The notes beneath the pieces were generated by a model. The model was not told the DNA's origin. It was given only the letters and a program-made list of their open reading frames with translations, and ran no database searches. From the NCBI GenBank assembly GCA_025963345.1, contig JAOPUS010000312.1, positions 1 through 19,666 of the forward strand: a stretch of DNA of 19,666 nt. Direction: 5' to 3'. Both the position numbers and the translations under genes were made by a program. Positions 1 to 8,900 of the stretch are shown here, one piece after another. Source of the DNA: Blastococcus sp. (GTDB lineage Bacteria > Actinomycetota > Actinomycetes > Mycobacteriales > Geodermatophilaceae). Position 1 is the stretch's first letter. Every line of letters begins with the position of its first letter.

Positions 1-335
1 ACACCGGCGTAGATCGCGCAGTGCTGGATGACCTCGCCGATCTCCTCGTCGGTGAGCCCGTTGTTCACGGCGGCCCGCACGTGCAGCGCGAACTCGTCCC
101 AGTGCCGCAGCGCGACGGTGATCGCCAGCGTCAGCAGGCTGCGGTCCCGCCGGGCCAGGCCGGGCCGCTGCCACAGGTCACCCCAGGCGGTGCGGGTGAT
201 GAAGTCCTGGAAGTCGGCGGTGAACGGCGTCGTGTTCGCCACGGCACGGTCGACGTGCGCGTCGCCGAGCACCTCGCGCCGCGTCGCCATCCCGGCTGCG
301 CGGCGCTCGTCGTCGGTGGACGGACCAGTGGTCAT
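1..335 (-). CDS. pcaC: 4-carboxymuconolactone decarboxylase PcaC, 3' end beyond window
   Basis: This is the N-terminal 111 or so residues of a PcaC protein, read from the ATG at 335 down to the window edge. PcaC decarboxylates 4-carboxymuconolactone to 3-oxoadipate enol-lactone in the protocatechuate branch of the beta-ketoadipate pathway. The family is recognised by RREVLGDAHVDRA near residue 20, the stretch FTADFQDFITRTAWGDLW, and LARRDRSLLTLAITVALRHW, followed by the CMD core NNGLTDEEIGEVIQHCAIYAG with its Cys. About 20 residues should be missing compared with the usual 120-135. The start codon overlaps the pcaD stop as ATGA, so translation is probably coupled. It is a free-standing protein here, not fused to PcaD as in the PcaL of several other actinobacteria. 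Family assignment is firm. Confidence 0.93.
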   Translation of the reverse strand, partial: MTTGPSTDDERRAAGMATRREVLGDAHVDRAVANTTPFTADFQDFITRTAWGDLWQRPGLARRDRSLLTLAITVALRHWDEFALHVRAAVNNGLTDEEIGEVIQHCAIYAG

Positions 336-1111
336 CGGGCGTCTCCTGCGGTGTCGAAATGGCCGAGCAGCGCGCCGGTCACCCGGAGCGCCTGCTCGAT
401 GTTGGCCAGATGGGCCCCGGGGCTCACGGTCAGCAATTCGGCGCCGGGGATGCCGTCGGCGATCGCCTGCTGGTGCTCCGGCGGGAGGGCGGGGTCGTCC
501 CAGCCGCTGACGACCAGCGTCGGCGCCACGATCCGTGCCAGGTCGGGACGCAGGTCCATCGCGTCGATCGCCTCGCAGCAGCCGGCGTATCCCTCGTCGG
601 GTGTGCCGGCGATCATCGCCTCCATCCGGGCGACCAGGTCCGGCTCCTGCTCCCGGAACCCGGGGGTGAACCACCGCTCGATCACCGCGGGCGCGACCGT
701 CCCGGTCCCCTCCGCGCGGACCATCCGAGCGCGGTCGCCGTACGGCCCCGGGCCGACGAACGCCGACGTGCACAGCAGTGCCAGCCGGTGGACGCGCGCC
801 GGCTCGCGGGCGGCCAGCCGCATGCCGGTCATCCCGCCGAGGGAGAGGCCGGCGACGTTGGCGCGCTCGGCACCCACCTCGTCGAGCAGCGCCACCAGGT
901 CGTCGACCAGATCGTCGAGCGTGTACGGGCCGGCCGGCACCGGCGACTCCCCGTGCCCCCGGGTGTCATAGGTGATCACCCGGTAGCGCTCGGCCAGGGC
1001 CGGCACCTGCGGATCCCACATGGCACGGGTGGCACCGAGGGAGTTGGAGAGGACGACGACCGGCGCATCGGCCGGCCCGGCCTCGGTGTAGGAGACGGCG
1101 ACAGCGCTCAC
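332..1111 (-). CDS. pcaD: 3-oxoadipate enol-lactonase PcaD
   Basis: This 259-residue alpha/beta hydrolase converts 3-oxoadipate enol-lactone to 3-oxoadipate in the cytoplasm. What I see is the N-terminal LSNSLGATRAMWDPQVPAL, which is typical of PcaD, the oxyanion/strand segment TYDTRGHGES, the nucleophile elbow GLSLGG with Ser90, the acid region SGWDDPALPP (Asp205/206) and the catalytic His in PGAHLANIEQ (His234). Length equals the usual single-domain PcaD. The start is GTG at 1111, directly after the pcaB stop (TGA then GTG, no spacer), and the stop overlaps the pcaC start by four bases. It is therefore the fourth gene of a compact pca operon. Confidence is high because the catalytic triad and the neighbours agree. 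Confidence 0.95.
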   Translation of the reverse strand: MSAVAVSYTEAGPADAPVVVLSNSLGATRAMWDPQVPALAERYRVITYDTRGHGESPVPAGPYTLDDLVDDLVALLDEVGAERANVAGLSLGGMTGMRLAAREPARVHRLALLCTSAFVGPGPYGDRARMVRAEGTGTVAPAVIERWFTPGFREQEPDLVARMEAMIAGTPDEGYAGCCEAIDAMDLRPDLARIVAPTLVVSGWDDPALPPEHQQAIADGIPGAELLTVSPGAHLANIEQALRVTGALLGHFDTAGDAR

Positions 1112-2431
1112 TCAGGTTCCCTCGGTCAGTCGGGTGTGGTCGGCGAGGACGGCGTCGACCTGCGCGCCGGCCTCCCCGGTGTCGGGCGCGGCCGGCAGCA
1201 ACCCGGCGACGTCGACATCGGTACGACCGGCGAGGACCTCGGTCAGCGGACGCCCGCTCGCGGCCGCCGAGCGCACTGCCTCGGCCGCGGCGTCGTGCGC
1301 CGCACCGCGCCCCAGCGTCGGAGTGAGCGCGTCGGCGAGGGCACCGGCCAGCTCGGGGTCGCGCGCCGCGGCCACCGTCGCGGCCATCCGCTCGGTGTCC
1401 GGCCGGAGCCCGGCGAGGCTCTCGGTCAGCCAGGCCGCGGCGGAGCCGACGGTGGTCAGCAGGTCGGTCAGGGTGGGCCACTCGCTGTGCCAGGCGCCGG
1501 CCGAGCGTTCGTGCTCCTGCTCCATGGCACCGAACAGCGTGCCGACCAGCCCGGGCGCGCGGCGGGCGCAGGCACGAGCGGAGATCGCCGCCACCGGGTT
1601 GTGCTTGTGCGGCAGCGCCGACGAGCCGCCTCGCGACCCGCCCTCGCTGACCTCGCCCACCTCGGTCTGGGCCAACAGCACGACGTCGAGCGCGACCGTG
1701 GCGATCACGCCCGCCGCGGCGCCGAGCGCGCCCGCCAGGTCGGCGACCGGGAGGCGGACGGTGTGCCAGGGGACGGGGGTGTCGGCGAGGCCCAGTTCGG
1801 CCGCGAACGCCGTCCGCAGGGCGACGCCGGACCCACCGCTCGCGGCGAGCGTCCCGGCGGCGCCGCCGTACTGGACCGGAAGGGTCGCGACCACCTCGGC
1901 CAGGCGCAGCCGGGCGCCGTCGAGGCCGGCCAGCCAGCCGGCGGCCTTCAGCCCGAAGGTCGTCGGCAGCGCCTGCTGCATCAGGGTGCGGCCCATGACG
2001 ACGTCGTCCCGGTGCGCGACGGCCAGCCGGGCCGCGGCCTCCGCCGCGGCGACGAGGTCGGCGTCGATCGCGGCGATCGCGTTCCTGGCCAGCAGGACCA
2101 GCGCGGTGTCGAGGATGTCCTGGCTGGTCGCCCCCACGTGCACCGCCCGGGCGGCGTCGTTGCCGACGGCGTCCTGCAGCACCCGCACCAGCGGCGGCAC
2201 CGGGTTGCCGGCGTCCGCGGCCTTCGCCACGACCGTCGCCAGGTCCAGTCGGCCGGGGTCGCCGCAGGCCGCGGTCACGGCGTCGGCCGCCGTCGTGGGC
2301 ACGAGACCCAGGCGGGCGGCCGCGCGGGCCAGCGCCGCCTCGGCCTCGAGCAGGGCCCGGAACCACGCCGCGTCGGAGACGGCGTCGGCCGCTCCCCCGC
2401 GCGCGAAGGTGCCGTCGAACAGTCGGCTCAC
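1112..2431 (-). CDS. pcaB: 3-carboxy-cis,cis-muconate cycloisomerase PcaB
   Basis: This 439-residue member of the fumarase/aspartase superfamily lactonises 3-carboxy-cis,cis-muconate, the ring-cleavage product of PcaGH, to 4-carboxymuconolactone. Visible signatures are HVGATSQDILDTAL at residues 98-111, MQQALPTTFG at 151-160, and the superfamily signature GGSSALPHKHNP at 268-279, whose serine lies on the mobile active-site loop. Length is normal for bacterial PcaB. The GTG at 2431 is chosen because the N-terminus SRLFDGTFARG fits the family; the upstream sequence offers only a weak purine run. It follows pcaG after a 55-base gap, the only sizeable gap in the operon, and is immediately followed by pcaD. 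The C-terminal 60 residues are Ala-rich and less conserved, as is usual. Confidence 0.94.
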   Translation of the reverse strand: MSRLFDGTFARGGAADAVSDAAWFRALLEAEAALARAAARLGLVPTTAADAVTAACGDPGRLDLATVVAKAADAGNPVPPLVRVLQDAVGNDAARAVHVGATSQDILDTALVLLARNAIAAIDADLVAAAEAAARLAVAHRDDVVMGRTLMQQALPTTFGLKAAGWLAGLDGARLRLAEVVATLPVQYGGAAGTLAASGGSGVALRTAFAAELGLADTPVPWHTVRLPVADLAGALGAAAGVIATVALDVVLLAQTEVGEVSEGGSRGGSSALPHKHNPVAAISARACARRAPGLVGTLFGAMEQEHERSAGAWHSEWPTLTDLLTTVGSAAAWLTESLAGLRPDTERMAATVAAARDPELAGALADALTPTLGRGAAHDAAAEAVRSAAASGRPLTEVLAGRTDVDVAGLLPAAPDTGEAGAQVDAVLADHTRLTEGT

Positions 2432-2486
2432 GTGCGAGTCCCGGTCACGCAGCAGTTCATACCCGAGCGGCCGGCGCCGGGGCGGC

Positions 2487-3050
2487 TCATACCGCGAAGA
2501 ACACGGTCTCGCGGTCGCCCTGCAGGTGGAGGTCGAGGCGGTAGCCGTCCTCGGTCGGCGTGGCGATCAGGGTGCGCCGCGCGGCGTCGTCCGGGAGCGA
2601 CCGCAGGACGACGTCCTCGGCGTTGGCCTCCGCCTCGTCGGCGAAGTAGATCCGGGTGACCACGCGGTCGAGCAGCCCGCGGGCGAACAGCGAGACGTCG
2701 ATGTGCGGGGCCTGCAGGCCGCCTGCCCCGTCGGGGAGCCGACCCGGCTTCAGCGTGCAGATCTCGTACTCCCCGGTGACTGTCTGCGCGCGACCGAGTC
2801 CGCGGAACCCCGGGTAGGCCACGGCGCCGCGCGGGTCGTCGGGGTGGTCGAAGCGCCCGTCCGGGTCGGCCTGCCAGGTCTCGACCATCGCGTCGGGCAC
2901 CAGCTCCTCGAGGCCGTCGTAGACGATCCCGCGGATCCAGATCGCGCCGGGCGTCTCCGGGGCGACGACGTAGGGGCCGTCCTCCCACGTCAGGCCGATG
3001 GAGAGGTAAGGCCCGACGGTGGCGCTCGGGGTGGTGGGAAGAGTGCTCAC
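2487..3050 (-). CDS. pcaG: protocatechuate 3,4-dioxygenase alpha subunit PcaG
   Basis: This 187-residue protein is the alpha chain of the intradiol ring-cleaving, ferric-iron dioxygenase that opens protocatechuate. The N-terminal SATVGPYLSIGL and the core segments VPDAMVETWQADPDGRF, GFRGLGRAQT and GLQAPHIDVSLFARGLL are typical of PcaG. The alpha chain shares the beta-sandwich fold of PcaH but has no iron site: the Tyr and His ligands seen in PcaH are absent, as expected. I chose the GTG at 3050 because it overlaps the pcaH stop as GTGA and gives the usual start; a longer reading to 3134 adds an Arg-rich leader lying entirely within pcaH. The overlap suggests translational coupling, which suits a subunit needed in equal amount with PcaH. 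Confidence 0.94.
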   Translation of the reverse strand: MSTLPTTPSATVGPYLSIGLTWEDGPYVVAPETPGAIWIRGIVYDGLEELVPDAMVETWQADPDGRFDHPDDPRGAVAYPGFRGLGRAQTVTGEYEICTLKPGRLPDGAGGLQAPHIDVSLFARGLLDRVVTRIYFADEAEANAEDVVLRSLPDDAARRTLIATPTEDGYRLDLHLQGDRETVFFAV

Positions 3051-3793
3051 GCGACATCCCCGTCGTCGTCGGTCTCGAACGGGGTCTGCTCGCGACCCCG
3101 CAGGACGATGTCCCATTCGTAGGCCAGCGCCCATTCGGGGGCGGTCCGCTCATGGTCGTAGCGGCTGATCGCGGCCGGCCGCGCCGCCTCGGGGATGGCA
3201 TTGAAGATCGGATCCTGGAAGAACAGCGGGTCGTCCGGGAAGTACATCTGGGTGACCAGCCGCTGCGTGAAGGCCTGGCCGAACAGCGAGAAGTGGATGT
3301 GCGCCGGACGCCACGCGTTGTGGTGGTTGCCCCACGGGTAGGCGCCGGGCTTGATCGTCGTGAACTCGTAGCGGCCTTCGCTGTCGGTCACGGTGCGCCC
3401 GAGCCCGGTGAAGTTCGGGTCGATCGGCGACGGCCAGTTGTCGACGACGTGGCGGTAACGACCGCCTGCGTTGGCCTGCCAGACCTCGACCAGCGTGTGC
3501 GGCACCGCGCGGCCGTCGCTGTCGAGCACGCGGCCGTGGACGATGATCCGCTGGCCCTGCGGCTCCCCCTCGTGCTGCTTGGTGAGGTCGGCGTCGGCTG
3601 CGCTCACCCGGCTCTCGCCGAGCAGCGGGCCGGTGACCTCGGTGAGCCGGTGCGGCAGGTCGACGGGCGTGCGCAGCGGGGCACGTAGCCCGGTGCTCTT
3701 GTAGCCGGCGTAGCCGACGGGAGTACGAAGGTCGGCCGCCTCACGCAGGTACTGCGGCAGGTGCAACCCGCTCGCCGATGTGGTCCCGGTCAT
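3047..3793 (-). CDS. pcaH: protocatechuate 3,4-dioxygenase beta subunit PcaH
   Basis: This 248-residue protein is the iron-binding beta chain of protocatechuate 3,4-dioxygenase and the first gene of the pca operon. With numbering from the ATG at 3793, the predicted Fe(III) ligands are Tyr113 (GGRYRH), Tyr152 (PGAYPW) and the pair His165/His167 (WRPAHIHFSLFG); Arg162 in the same motif matches the conserved active-site arginine. The N-terminal dioxygenase linker domain (YKSTGLRAPLRTPVDLPHRL) and the C-terminal YFPDDPLFFQDP are also typical. An in-frame start at 3829 would add 12 residues and extend into the short divergent promoter region, so the ATG at 3793 is preferred. The regulator gene diverges 68 bases upstream, which makes this operon its probable target. 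Confidence 0.95.
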   Translation of the reverse strand: MTGTTSASGLHLPQYLREAADLRTPVGYAGYKSTGLRAPLRTPVDLPHRLTEVTGPLLGESRVSAADADLTKQHEGEPQGQRIIVHGRVLDSDGRAVPHTLVEVWQANAGGRYRHVVDNWPSPIDPNFTGLGRTVTDSEGRYEFTTIKPGAYPWGNHHNAWRPAHIHFSLFGQAFTQRLVTQMYFPDDPLFFQDPIFNAIPEAARPAAISRYDHERTAPEWALAYEWDIVLRGREQTPFETDDDGDVA

Positions 3794-3861
3794 GCCGGGA
3801 CGGTACGGCCGACGGGCTACCCTTCCCAAGCCTGTTCTTCCACTGGGCGAAAAGAGGAGTC
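3794..3861. promoter_or_regulatory. divergent promoter region between pcaH and the IclR-type regulator
   Basis: The 68 bases between the two divergent start codons must hold at least the promoter of the pca operon and probably that of the regulator. A possible plus-strand -10 element is TACCCT near 3818. I see no strong -35/-10 pair and no good palindrome. The purine run AAGAGGAG at about 3852-3859 is the ribosome binding site of the regulator and fixes its start at 3862. Confidence 0.4.
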
Positions 3862-4638
3862 ATGGCAGGCCGAAGCGCCACCCCCGGTCGATCGGTGACC
3901 TCCCGCGCCCTCGCCATTCTCGACGCATTCGACGCCACCAGCCCCCGGCTGTCCCTGTCCGAGATCGCCGAGCGGTCGGGCACCCCGCTGACGACCGCAC
4001 ACCGGCTCCTCGCCGAGCTCTCGGACTGGGGCGCGCTCGTCCGCCGCCAGGACGGCCGCTACGAGATCGGCCGCAAGCTGTGGGACCTCGGCCTGCTGGC
4101 GCCGGTGCAGCTGGAGTTGCGCCAGGTGGCCGCGCCGTTCCTCCTGGACGTGCACACCGCGATCCGCGACACCGTCCACCTCGCCGTACGGGAGGGGCTC
4201 AGCGCCCTCTACATCGAGCGGATCTCCGGGCGGGAGTCGGTGCCGGTGGTCAGCCAGGTGGGCAGCCGGCTGCCGCTGCACGCGACCGGGGTCGGCAAGG
4301 TGCTGCTCGCGTCGGCGCCGAACGACGTCGTCGAGCAGGCGCTGCGCTCGCTCACGCGGATGACCCGGCACACGCTGGTCGACCCTGGCCGGATGCGCCG
4401 GGAGCTCGCCGAGGTGCGCCGGCGCCGGTACGCCCGCACCTCCGAGGAGATGTCGCCCGGGGCCGCCTCGCTCGCCGTCCCGGTGCAGGTGGAACGCCGC
4501 ACCGGGCCGGTCGTGGTGGCCGCCCTCGGGATCGTCGTCCCACCGCACCGCCGGGACCTGCCCCGGCTGGTGCCGGTCCTCGAGGTGGCCGCGCGCGGCA
4601 TCGGCCGCGAGCTGGCCCGCACCCGCGATTTTCACTGA
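3862..4638 (+). CDS. IclR-family transcriptional regulator (probable pca/pob regulator)
   Basis: This 258-residue protein has the IclR plan: an N-terminal winged helix-turn-helix (residues about 11-72, with SLSEIAERSGTPLTTAHRLLAELSDWGALVR) and a C-terminal effector-binding domain with the family hallmark GSRLPLHATGVGK at 134-146 and RYARTSEEMSPGAASLAVPV later on. Members of this family control protocatechuate and 4-hydroxybenzoate genes in many bacteria (PcaR, PcaU, PobR), responding to the aromatic substrate or 3-oxoadipate; which ligand acts here cannot be read from sequence. It diverges from pcaH and lies 51 bases upstream of pobA, so control of either or both is likely. The ATG at 3862 follows GAGGAG at good spacing; an upstream in-frame start at 3778 would overlap the pcaH start and is rejected. 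Confidence 0.88.
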   Translation: MAGRSATPGRSVTSRALAILDAFDATSPRLSLSEIAERSGTPLTTAHRLLAELSDWGALVRRQDGRYEIGRKLWDLGLLAPVQLELRQVAAPFLLDVHTAIRDTVHLAVREGLSALYIERISGRESVPVVSQVGSRLPLHATGVGKVLLASAPNDVVEQALRSLTRMTRHTLVDPGRMRRELAEVRRRRYARTSEEMSPGAASLAVPVQVERRTGPVVVAALGIVVPPHRRDLPRLVPVLEVAARGIGRELARTRDFH

Positions 4639-4656
4639 CCGGAAGGTTCCGGTTCA
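4636..4656. promoter_or_regulatory. palindrome between the IclR regulator and pobA, candidate operator
   Basis: A perfect 7-base inverted repeat with a 2-base centre, ACCGGAA-GG-TTCCGGT at 4638-4653, begins on the last base of the regulator stop codon and lies about 36 bases before the pobA start. The core GGAA-N2-TTCC resembles IclR-type operator half sites (TGGAA...TTCCA). It could instead be a short transcript hairpin, but no T-run follows. Assignment as an operator is inference. Confidence 0.4.
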
Positions 4657-4689
4657 CAGCGCCGCGTCCAGCGGCCCACACTCGGAGCC

Positions 4690-5862
4690 GTGCGTACCCA
4701 GGTAGGGATCATCGGGGCCGGTCCGGCCGGTCTGCTCCTCTCGCGTCTCCTGGCACTCCAGGGCATCGACTCCGTCGTCCTGGAGAACCGGTCACGGGAG
4801 TACGTCGAGGCCCGCATCCGTGCCGGGATCCTCGAGCAGCACACGGTCGACACGCTCACCGAGGCCGGCGTCGGTGACCGGCTGCAGCGCGAGGGCCTGG
4901 AGCACCGCGGCATCTACCTGCAGTACCCCGGCACCCGGCACAAGCTGGACTTCCCGGAGCTCTGCGGGCGGACGGTCTGGGTCTACGGGCAGACCGAGGT
5001 CACCAAGGACCTGATCAAGGCACAGCTGGACGGCGGCCCGCCGCTGCTGTTCGAGGTCTCCGACGTCACTCCCGAGGACGTCGACACCGACTCGCCCCGC
5101 ATCACGTTCGCCGACGCCGACGGCAACCGGCAGGTGCTCGAGTGCGACGTCATCGTCGGCACCGACGGCTTCCACGGTCCGTCGCGGGCGGTCGTGCAGC
5201 AGGGCACCACCGGTCGGACCTGGGAGCGCACCTATCCCTACGCGTGGCTCGGCATCCTGGCCGACGCCGCACCCTCGACCGACGAGCTCATCTACGCCTG
5301 GCACCCCGACGGGTTCGCGCTGTACTCGATGCGCTCCCCCTCGGTCTCCCGGCTCTACCTCCAGGTGGACCCGGCGGAGAAGATCGAGGACTGGTCCGAC
5401 GACCGCATCTGGGACAACCTCGGGAAGCGGTTCGCCCTCGACGGCTGGGAGCTCTCGACCGGGACGATCACCGAGAAATCGGTGCTGCCGATGCGCTCGT
5501 TCGTCAGCGCCCCGATGCGCCACGGCCGGCTGTTCCTCGCCGGGGACGCCGCGCACATCGTGCCGCCGACCGGCGCCAAGGGCCTCAACCTCGCCGTCGC
5601 CGACGTGACCCTCCTGGCCTCGGCCCTCGTCCGGCTGATGCGCGAGAAGCAGACGGACCTGGTCGACAGCTACTCCGACCGCGCGCTGGCCCGGGTCTGG
5701 CGGTGCACGCACTTCTCCTGGTACATGACCTCGATGCTGCACCGCTCGGGCGACGACTTCGACGCCGAGCTCCAGTTGTCCCAGCTGCGCCGGGTCTGCT
5801 CCTCGGAGCCGGCCGCGCGGGAACTGGCCGAGAACTACACCGGGCTGCCGCTCGACGTCTGA
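4690..5862 (+). CDS. pobA: 4-hydroxybenzoate 3-monooxygenase PobA
   Basis: This 390-residue FAD-dependent class A monooxygenase hydroxylates 4-hydroxybenzoate to protocatechuate, feeding the adjacent pca operon. I see the FAD-binding GIIGAGPAG at 6-14, the DG motif GTDGFHGPSR at 157-166, and GDAAHIVPPTGAKGLN at 285-300. Substrate-site residues match the well-studied Pseudomonas enzyme, which is one number lower for the first three: Tyr202, Ser213 and Arg215 in LIYAWHPDGFALYSMRS, and Tyr383 in ENYTGLP (Tyr385 there). Length is close to the Pseudomonas enzyme's 394. The start is GTG at 4690 with the FAD motif immediately after it. The helix after the second strand reads ENRSREYVEARIRAG, different from the NADPH-type fingerprint, so cofactor preference may differ. 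Confidence 0.95.
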   Translation: MRTQVGIIGAGPAGLLLSRLLALQGIDSVVLENRSREYVEARIRAGILEQHTVDTLTEAGVGDRLQREGLEHRGIYLQYPGTRHKLDFPELCGRTVWVYGQTEVTKDLIKAQLDGGPPLLFEVSDVTPEDVDTDSPRITFADADGNRQVLECDVIVGTDGFHGPSRAVVQQGTTGRTWERTYPYAWLGILADAAPSTDELIYAWHPDGFALYSMRSPSVSRLYLQVDPAEKIEDWSDDRIWDNLGKRFALDGWELSTGTITEKSVLPMRSFVSAPMRHGRLFLAGDAAHIVPPTGAKGLNLAVADVTLLASALVRLMREKQTDLVDSYSDRALARVWRCTHFSWYMTSMLHRSGDDFDAELQLSQLRRVCSSEPAARELAENYTGLPLDV

Positions 5863-5958
5863 ATCCCGCGGCCTCCGGAGGGTGATCCGCCGCGCGAGCT
5901 GTGGAGTCTGCCGCCGCGAACCGGCATGATCGCGATCCCCACCAGGGAGAAGGACGCG
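5863..5958 (+). promoter_or_regulatory. leader of the FHA-FtsK ATPase gene
   Basis: These 96 bases separate pobA from the secretion ATPase. They contain the ribosome binding site GGAGAAGGA at 5946-5954, which selects the ATG at 5959 over the in-frame ATG at 5926. No terminator for pobA and no consensus promoter is evident, so read-through from pobA cannot be excluded. Confidence 0.35.
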
Positions 5959-8900
5959 ATGAGCGGAACGGACGCCGGAGTGCCGTCGGCCTATCTGCTG
6001 CGCGTGGTCGACGGTCCGGACCAGGGCCGGCAGATATCCCTGCGGAGCACGGCCGTCGTCGGGCGCGGTGACGTCGACCTGGTGCTGACCGATCCGCACG
6101 TCTCGCGCTCGCACGCCCAGGTCTCGGCCCACAACGGTCAGGTGCTGCTCAGCGACCTGCGGTCCAGCCGGGGCACCTGGGTCGGCGACATCCGGATCGA
6201 CGGCAGCCGTCCCCTGCGGCCCGGCGACACCTTCACGGTCCACCCCGACACGATCATGCTGCTCACCGAGGAGGAGCCGCAGCCACAGGTCCTCGGGCCG
6301 GCGCTGCAGCTCGTCGTCCGGGAGCCCGGCCGGCCACCCCGTCGGCATCCGCTGGACGGCCGCCCGCTGCGGATCGGCCGCGACCCCCAGCACTGCGACA
6401 TCGCCCTGGCCGCCGACGGCACCGTCTCGGCGGTGCATTGCGAGATCTCTCCCCGGGCCGGTCAGCTCGTCGTCGTCGACCTGGGCTCCGCCCGTGGGAC
6501 CTGCCTCAACGACGAGCCCGTCGAGGAGCCGACTCCCCTGGGGGTCGGCGACGCGCTCACGGTCGGCCGCACCGAGATCACCGTCGTCTCCTCCGCCGGC
6601 ACTCCGGCGATCAGCCCGCCCCCGCTGCAGCTGATCGTGCAGGAGGAGGGCGCCCCTCGGCCGTGGGCGGTCACGATCACCGCAGCCCCCGGCTCGACGG
6701 TCGCCGACGTCACCCGTGCCCTCGTCGGCTACCTGGGGCTCGCAGCGCCGTCCTCCGCGCGTTCGGACGGCGACCGGTCCGACAGCGACGGCCGACGGTG
6801 GTGCCTCTACCGGCAGCGCGGTGCGCACCTGCTGACGGCGGCCGCCCCCTGGGCGGAGGCGGACCTGTGCCGCGGGGACGCCGTCGTGCTGGGCCCGGTG
6901 ACCGGCACCCGCCCGCCCGCGCCACGGAGCGCGGCCGGTTCCGAGAGGACCCCGGCCCGCTGGCGGGTGCTGCGTCGCGCGCTCCCCGGCGCCACGGCCC
7001 CGGTGACCCCGCACCCGGTCGAGACACCGCCCGCACCGGAGCCGGTGACCTGGCGCGGGCGCGGCATCGTCTGGCAGATCGCCGGTGGCCTCGGCATGGT
7101 CGGTGTCGGCATCGGCATGGCCTTCGTGAACCCGGCCTTCCTCCTGCTGGCCCTGCTCGGTGGGGTCGCAACGCTCTGGGGCATCGTCGCCGGGCTCTTC
7201 GGGGAGCGGTCCCGCGGCAAGCGGGCGCTGCTGACCTTCCGCACGCGGCTGGCCGAGCTCGACGCGGAGCTGACCGCCGTGCGCGCGCACCAGGCGGAGC
7301 GGCTGCACCAGACGATGCCACCCGTCGAGCGGTGCGCCGGGTGGCCCGCGCGCGGCGCCCGCGCGCTGTGGCAACGGCGGCCCGGGGATCCCGACTTCCT
7401 CGCGCTGCGCCTGGGCACCGGCACCCGTCCGGCCCTGCTGGCCGTCGACTCCTTCGCGCTCCGCTCGACCAGCCCGCTCGCCGCCGAGGTCACCGCGCTG
7501 CTCGACCGGCACAGGGAGCTGATCGGCGCACCCGTCTCGACCCCGCCCGGGCTGAGCGGCGTCCTCGGCGTCACCGGCGAGGCCGCGCCGGCGACCGCCG
7601 CCGCGCGCTCCCTCGTCGTCCAGGCGACTGCCCTGCACTCCCCCGCCGTGCTGCCGCTCGCCGTCCTCGCCACCGACGACACCGAATCCTGGACGCGGTG
7701 GCTCCCGCACGTCGAGGGTCCCGACGGGCCGCGGGCGGCTTACACGGCAGCCGACGTCGACGACCTGGCCACCCGCCTGCTGCCGCTGCTCACCCCGGAC
7801 AAGTACGGCTCTCTCGCGGCGAGCCCCCGGATGCTGCTCCTCGTCGACGCCGGAGCCGCGGCGCGCCCACCGGTGCGGGCCCTCCTGGACGCCGCGACCG
7901 CCGGCACAGCCCTGGCCGTGGTCCTCGGGCCGCGCGAGCGACTGCCCTCGACGACGGCGATCCTGGTCGACTGCCGCGGCGACCGCGCCCGGCTGCTCGG
8001 CGCCGCAGGGAGCTCCGAGCCGTTCACGCTGGAGGGGCTCGACGTGCACCGCGCGGCCGCCTTCGCCCAGCAGCTGGCGCCCTGGACCGACGCCGAGCAG
8101 AGCGGCCCCGACGCGAAGCGCACCGTCGCCCCCGGCACCGGGCTGCTCGCCCTGCTCGGCATCGGTGACCCCTCCCGCGTGGACCCCGACGAGCACTGGA
8201 CGGTCGAACCGCCCGTGCCGTTCGGGGCTCCGGTCGGCGTCACCGACGCGGGAGACGTGCTGGAGCTGTCCCTGATGGACGGCCCCCATGGGCTGATCGC
8301 CGGGACCACCGGATCGGGCAAGAGCGAGTTCCTGCAGAGCTTCCTGGCCGGACTGGCCGCCACGCACTCGCCGGAGCGGATCACCTTCTTCCTCGTCGAC
8401 TTCAAGGGCGGCGCCACCTTCACCGAGCTGGCCCGCCTGCCGCATGTCGTCGGGATGGTCACCAACCTCGCCGGCGCGCTGGCCGAGCGTGCGGTCACGT
8501 CACTGAAGGCCGAGCTGACCCGGCGGCAGACGGTGCTGGCCGCGGCCCGGGTCAAGGAGTTCCCCGACTACCGGGCCGACCCGGCCGCCGGGCGGCCCCC
8601 GCTGCCGCGCCTGCTGCTGGTCATCGACGAGTTCGCCATGCTCGCGGCGGAACTCCCTGACGTGATGGACCGCTTCGTCGACATCGCCACGGTCGGCCGG
8701 TCGCTCGGCGTGCACATGCTGCTGGCCACCCAGTCCCCGTCGGGCGTGGTGTCGGGCAAGGTCGAGGCCAACACCAACCTCCGGATCTGCCTGCGCGTGG
8801 CGCTGGCCCAGGAGTCGATCGACGTCCTCGGCCGCAAGGACGCCGCCGACATCCCGCGGGGCAAGCCGGGCCGCGGGTTCCTCCGGTTCGGCGGGGAGAC

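Noticed and set aside
2471..2480. 10-base palindrome CCGGCGCCGG between pcaG and pcaB
   Set aside because: Short GC-only palindromes are common by chance at this base composition; no supporting signal.
359..2659. Long plus-strand open frames antisense to pcaD and pcaB
   Set aside because: No recognisable domain, low-complexity Arg/Gly composition, and both opposite-strand genes have intact catalytic motifs.
3051..3134. Longer PcaG start inside pcaH
   Set aside because: It adds an Arg-rich leader not seen in PcaG; the GTGA overlap start gives the normal N-terminus.
3778..3861. Longer start for the IclR-type regulator
   Set aside because: It would overlap the pcaH start codon, while GAGGAG precedes the ATG at 3862 at good spacing.
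5863..5958. Possible mobile-element boundary between the catabolic and secretion regions
   Set aside because: No inverted repeats, direct repeats, tRNA remnant or transposase sequence; base use is similar on both sides.
4792..8445. Very long minus-strand open frame (over 1200 codons) antisense to pobA and the FHA-FtsK ATPase gene
   Set aside because: Composition is Arg/Gly/Asp/Val/Gln-rich without domains, it crosses two clear genes, and it is explained by high-GC codon bias leaving few stops in the shadow frame.
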